A stretch of DNA of 22,385 nucleotides from contig JAABSN010000041.1 of the NCBI GenBank assembly GCA_011390385.1, forward strand, positions 1-22,385, written 5' to 3'. Below are positions 17,781 to 22,385 of the stretch, piece by piece; the stretch's first letter is position 1, and the number at the start of each line of letters is the position of its first letter. The position numbers and the translations under genes are program-made. The notes beneath the pieces are model-generated. The model saw only the letters and a program-made list of their open reading frames with translations. It was not told where the DNA came from and did no database searches. Origin of the DNA: Thioalkalivibrio nitratireducens (GTDB lineage: Bacteria; Pseudomonadota; Gammaproteobacteria; Ectothiorhodospirales; Ectothiorhodospiraceae).

Positions 17781-17809
17781 TCGAAACGACGATCCCGGTG
17801 CTCGGGTGT

Positions 17810-17856
17810 CGGTCGATCGAAGCCCGGGAGCGATGCTCCGGGGGCTCCCTCGACCG
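17810..17856 (+). other. Long stem-loop after sdmt
   Basis: Outer stem CGGTCGA (17810-17816) pairs with TCGACCG (17850-17856). The inner stem is GCCC-G-GGAGC (17822-17831) with GCTCC-GG-GGGC (17835-17845) around GAT. There is no T-run, so it is not a standard terminator. It could stabilise the gsmt-sdmt mRNA 3' end or be part of a larger leader of metK. Confidence 0.5.
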
Positions 17857-17877
17857 GCCTGCCGACGCTCGGGAACC

Positions 17878-17903
17878 GGTGGGGTTTGCCCGATGAACCC
17901 GCC
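17878..17903 (+). other. Stem-loop in the sdmt-metK spacer
   Basis: GGGTT (17882-17886) pairs with AACCC (17896-17900), extended by GGT/GCC with one bulged G. It lies immediately before the three-way-junction candidate. Confidence 0.4.
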
Positions 17904-17905
17904 GT

Positions 17906-17989
17906 TGGGTCCGCACGTGCGGCTTCATCCCGCTGCGGCGAACGCCGCGACCCAGAAACACCTATCTGCCGCATGCGATGCCGCAGCGG
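17906..17989 (+). promoter_or_regulatory. Candidate metK attenuator/riboswitch: three-way junction with alternative pairing
   Basis: P1 is TGGGT (17906-17910) with ACCCA (17950-17954). P2 is CCGC (17911-17914) with GCGG (17919-17922) around ACGT. P3 is GCGGC (17935-17939) with GCCGC (17944-17948) around GAAC. The joining strand is CTTCATCCCGCT. The alternative pairing is CCGCTGCGGC (17930-17939) with GCCGCAGCGG (17980-17989), a perfect 10 bp. It uses the 5' side of P3 and the 3' side of the terminator that follows. Forming P3 would therefore leave the terminator free, while the alternative would act as antiterminator. No ligand is known. This is inference from base pairing only. Confidence 0.45.
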
Positions 17990-17997
17990 CCTTTTTT
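17968..17997 (+). terminator. Intrinsic terminator immediately upstream of metK
   Basis: GCCGC-A-TGCG (17968-17977) pairs with CGCA-GCGGC (17982-17990) around ATGC: nine base pairs with one bulged A. C and six T follow (17992-17997). It lies 29 bp before the metK ATG. It may simply end the gsmt-sdmt transcript, or it may act as a conditional terminator in a metK leader. Confidence 0.8.
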
Positions 17998-18026
17998 CTG
18001 AATCCAGCAGAGGAGTCTTCATCTCC

Positions 18027-19208
18027 ATGAGCAAACGTTACTTGTTTACGTCCGAATCCGTGTCCGAAGGCCATCCGGACAAGATGTGCGACCAGGTGTC
18101 CGATGCGATTCTGGACGCCTATCTGGCCGAGGATCCCAAAGCCCGTGTGGCGGCCGAAACCTTCACGACCACGGGTCTGGTACTGGTCGGCGGCGAGGTC
18201 AAGTCCAGTGCGCGGATCGAGATCGAGGACATCGTCCGCGATGTGGTCAAGGAGATCGGTTACGACAGCTCCGACAAGGGCTTCGATTACAAGACGTGTT
18301 CGGTTGCGGTCACTCTCGGCAAGCAGTCGGCAGACATCAATCAGGGCGTCGACCGCCAGCGTCCCGAAGAACAGGGTGCGGGTGACCAGGGGCTGATGTT
18401 CGGTTACGCGTGCAATGAGACCGACGTTCTGATGCCGGCCCCGATCCACTTCGCCCATCGTCTGGTGCGGCGCCAGGCCGAGGTGCGCAAGAACGGTACC
18501 CTGCCGTGGCTGCGCCCCGACGCGAAGAGCCAGATCAGTTTCCGCTACGAGAACAACCGCGCCGTTGCCGCCGATGCCGTAGTGCTGTCGACACAGCACG
18601 CGCCGGAGATCGAGCAGAAAACGCTGGTCGAGGCGGTGATGGAAGAAATCATCAAGCCGGTGCTCGGGCAGGAATGGCTGCACAAGGATACCCGTTTCCA
18701 TATCAACCCGACCGGGCGGTTCGTCACTGGCGGACCGATGGGCGACTGCGGATTGACCGGGCGCAAGATCATCGTCGATACCTACGGCGGCATGGCGCGC
18801 CACGGTGGCGGCGCCTTTTCCGGCAAGGATCCGTCCAAGGTGGACCGTTCGGCGGCCTACGCCTGCCGTTACGTGGCCAAGAACATCGTCGCCGCCGGCC
18901 TGGCCGATCGCTGCGAGGTGCAGGTTTCTTACGCGATCGGTGTCGCCGAGCCGACCTCGATCGCCGTCGAGACCTTTGGTACCGGCAAGGTGGACGAGAG
19001 CCAGCTGACCGCGCTGGTGCGCAAGCACTTCGATCTGCGCCCGTACGGCATCCTGAAGATGCTGGACCTGGAGCGTCCGATCTACCGTCCCACCGCCGCC
19101 TACGGTCATTTCGGCCGTGAAGACATCGACCTGACCTGGGAGCGCACCGACAAGGCTGCCGCCCTGGCCGACGATGCCGGCATGAGCCCGCGCAAGGCCT
19201 CGGCCTGA
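18027..19208 (+). CDS. metK: S-adenosylmethionine synthase
   Basis: A 393-aa enzyme making SAM from methionine and ATP. Visible features are [20 protein letters not shown] at residues 7-26 (His16 and Asp18 of the ATP site), [32 protein letters not shown], and the phosphate-binding [19 protein letters not shown]. Length matches the bacterial family (about 384 in E. coli). The ATG at 18027 matches the family N terminus. The Shine-Dalgarno AGGAG (18011-18015) is 11 bases upstream, slightly far. The gene supplies SAM to gsmt and sdmt just upstream, with an intrinsic terminator between, so it may be attenuated or have its own promoter. A convergent bpt gene and a REPIN-like repeat lie downstream. 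Confidence 0.97.
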   Translation: MSKRYLFTSESVSEGHPDKMCDQVSDAILDAYLAEDPKARVAAETFTTTGLVLVGGEVKSSARIEIEDIVRDVVKEIGYDSSDKGFDYKTCSVAVTLGKQSADINQGVDRQRPEEQGAGDQGLMFGYACNETDVLMPAPIHFAHRLVRRQAEVRKNGTLPWLRPDAKSQISFRYENNRAVAADAVVLSTQHAPEIEQKTLVEAVMEEIIKPVLGQEWLHKDTRFHINPTGRFVTGGPMGDCGLTGRKIIVDTYGGMARHGGGAFSGKDPSKVDRSAAYACRYVAKNIVAAGLADRCEVQVSYAIGVAEPTSIAVETFGTGKVDESQLTALVRKHFDLRPYGILKMLDLERPIYRPTAAYGHFGREDIDLTWERTDKAAALADDAGMSPRKASA

Positions 19209-19291
19209 CAGTGATCGGCCTCGGGCCACTCCTGGTCGTGAAAGCCGATCGGCCAGGGGCTGGATCCCGTGGGGCACCTGGTACCCGCTGC

Positions 19292-19427
19292 CGATGAAAG
19301 ACGCAGGGTGACAATGAGCGCAGCGAATTGCACCGCTCGAAGCCCGGAAGCCTGTAGGCCACGGCCGGCGTGGTATCGGTGCGGTTCGGCTTCGCCTCAC
19401 GGCACCCTACGCAGGTGCTTTCACGTT
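19292..19427. repeat. REPIN-like element, copy 3 (opposite orientation to copies 1, 2 and 4)
   Basis: The right end GGCACCCTACGCAGGTGCTT preceded by CGGTTCGGCTTCGCCTCAC is the reverse complement of the left REP of copy 2. The left half, AATGAGCGCAGCGAATTG, matches its right REP, although the left end has drifted to GCAGGGTGAC. It lies between the convergent metK and bpt genes. Confidence 0.75.
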
Positions 19428-19448
19428 AACCGCGATGGCTACCGGCCA

Positions 19449-20156
19449 TTACGGGGCCAGTCGTTGCCAGGTGCCCTTCGTTCGGCCCTCCACCGGTTGG
19501 AAGCGGGTCTTGTACGCCATCTTTTCAGAGTCCGGGATCCAGTAGCCGAGATAGAGGTGGGGCAGTTTCTGCCGCCGTGCCTGATCAATCTGCTGGAGGA
19601 TGGCGAATGTCCCGAGGCTGCGTTCGGGCATGCCGGGATCGAAGAAGGTGTACATCGCTGACAGCGCCTGAGGGGTATGGTCGGTGACAGCGACAGCCAG
19701 CAGTTCTGGACCGAGTCGGAATTCCATGAGGAATACCCCGCAGTTGCGGTGGCTCAGCATGCCGGCATAGTCCATTCGCGTCATGTCTTCCATGCCGCCG
19801 CCTGGATGGCGGGCGGTGAGGTAACGGTGTAGCAGATCCATGTGTTCCCCGAGGTCCGGGCTCACGACGATCGTCACCGAGACGTCATTGTTTCGTTTCT
19901 GGCACCGCCGCTGGGTGCGATTGGGCCGGAAAGCGTCCACCGGGATTCGGACCGGCACGCAGGCGCGGCAGGTGGGGCACTGATGGCGGTAAACGAATTG
20001 ACCGCTGCGCCGGAAGCCTTCTGCCAGCAGGCGTCCGTAATGGTGGTCGTCCAGGCTCACGGACGGGTCCACCAGGACAGTCTGCATGTCCTGCCCTTCG
20101 AGGTACGGGCAGTGCTGAGTCGCCGTCATGTACCAGGTAATGGGATTGTTCCGCAT
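19449..20156 (-). CDS. bpt: Aspartate/glutamate leucyltransferase
   Basis: A 235-aa aminoacyl-tRNA-protein transferase. It adds leucine from Leu-tRNA to the N terminus of proteins starting with Asp or Glu, marking them for ClpS/ClpAP degradation (N-degron pathway). The N-terminal domain has Cys16 and the cluster CPTCRAC (60-66), with GFRRSG (47-52). The C-terminal GNAT-like part has VAVTDHTPQALSAMYTFFDP and YLGYWIPDSEKMAYKTRF. The annotation leucyl versus arginyl is by resemblance to the Vibrio and Pseudomonas Bpt branch. ATG at 20156 fits the family start, though the Shine-Dalgarno is weak and the frame is open a further 38 codons upstream. It is divergent from metH (179-bp gap). Confidence 0.93.
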   Translation of the reverse strand: MRNNPITWYMTATQHCPYLEGQDMQTVLVDPSVSLDDHHYGRLLAEGFRRSGQFVYRHQCPTCRACVPVRIPVDAFRPNRTQRRCQKRNNDVSVTIVVSPDLGEHMDLLHRYLTARHPGGGMEDMTRMDYAGMLSHRNCGVFLMEFRLGPELLAVAVTDHTPQALSAMYTFFDPGMPERSLGTFAILQQIDQARRQKLPHLYLGYWIPDSEKMAYKTRFQPVEGRTKGTWQRLAP

Positions 20157-20274
20157 GGCTCTATCGTGACAGTTCCGGGCGCCGCTGGAAAAGTGGTCGG
20201 CAGGGATCGCGAGGGACACGGACCACTGGGCGTGAGACACGCTCGCCATGGGAAGCACCCGCAAGCTCAAGGCC

Positions 20275-20301
20275 TTGACGATACGTTTCGGGGCTTATGA
20301 T
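20275..20301 (+). promoter_or_regulatory. Candidate sigma70 promoter of metH
   Basis: A good -35 box TTGACG (20275-20280) is followed by TATGAT (20296-20301) as -10, with a 15-bp spacer that is a little short. Shifting the -10 to GATATT (20299-20304) gives 18 bp. The region is AT-rich compared with its surroundings and lies 35 bp before the metH ATG. Confidence 0.45.
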
Positions 20302-20335
20302 ATTTTCCGCAATCATCGACAAAGGTTTGGTTGTA

Positions 20336-22385
<2,050 letters not shown>

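Noticed and set aside
17781..18026. Known SAM or SAH riboswitch upstream of metK
   Set aside because: I looked for the SAH core (GAGGAGCGCTGC-like with a downstream CAGGCTC) and SAM-I/SAM-II cores from memory and saw none. Only a new or unrelated structure remains possible.

Overview
This GC-rich window reads as chromosome of a halophilic or haloalkaliphilic gammaproteobacterium, most like the Ectothiorhodospiraceae (Thioalkalivibrio / Halorhodospira / Ectothiorhodospira type). The strongest clue is a two-gene operon for glycine sarcosine N-methyltransferase and sarcosine/dimethylglycine N-methyltransferase (betaine made from glycine), followed by metK and, a little further on, metH. RimO, RluE, Bpt and PurHD also look gammaproteobacterial. 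The genus is inference. No phage, integrase, transposase gene, CRISPR array, tRNA or rRNA was seen.

Layout. Positions 1-3799 (minus strand) hold a tightly coupled run: LDH-type malate dehydrogenase, a 5'-3' exonuclease of the PolA/Xni family, a DUF1007 periplasmic protein and pseudouridine synthase RluE, then the start of a lytic transglycosylase (slt) that runs off the left edge. Positions 4051-6804 (minus) hold a short malic enzyme, an M48 lipoprotein peptidase and rpmE. Positions 7274-9145 (plus) hold rimO and two small unknown proteins. Positions 9576-15428 (minus) hold purH, purD and glgP. Positions 16132-19208 (plus) hold gsmt, sdmt and metK. Bpt (minus) and metH (plus, cut by the right edge) diverge from about 20.2 kb.

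How the genes fit together. Making betaine from glycine uses three S-adenosylmethionine (SAM) per molecule and releases three S-adenosylhomocysteine. MetK makes the SAM and MetH regenerates methionine from homocysteine, so the right third of the window is a compatible-solute and methyl-supply module. SAH hydrolase and MetF, which would complete the cycle, are not in the window. The left part has a malate node (malate dehydrogenase plus malic enzyme).

Non-coding content. Gaps between genes carry a family of REPIN-like elements (two GTAG-headed REP palindromes facing each other): three good copies and one degraded copy that is interrupted by a second repeat family. A separate palindromic, MITE-like element of about 180 bp lies beside rpmE. 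The most interesting part is the 246-nt sdmt-metK spacer. It holds a textbook intrinsic terminator just before metK, a possible three-way junction upstream of it, and a perfect 10-bp pairing that would disrupt both. This is the layout of a transcription attenuator or riboswitch, and it does not match the SAM or SAH riboswitch consensus sequences I can recall. The long leader of gsmt is also rich in stem-loops.
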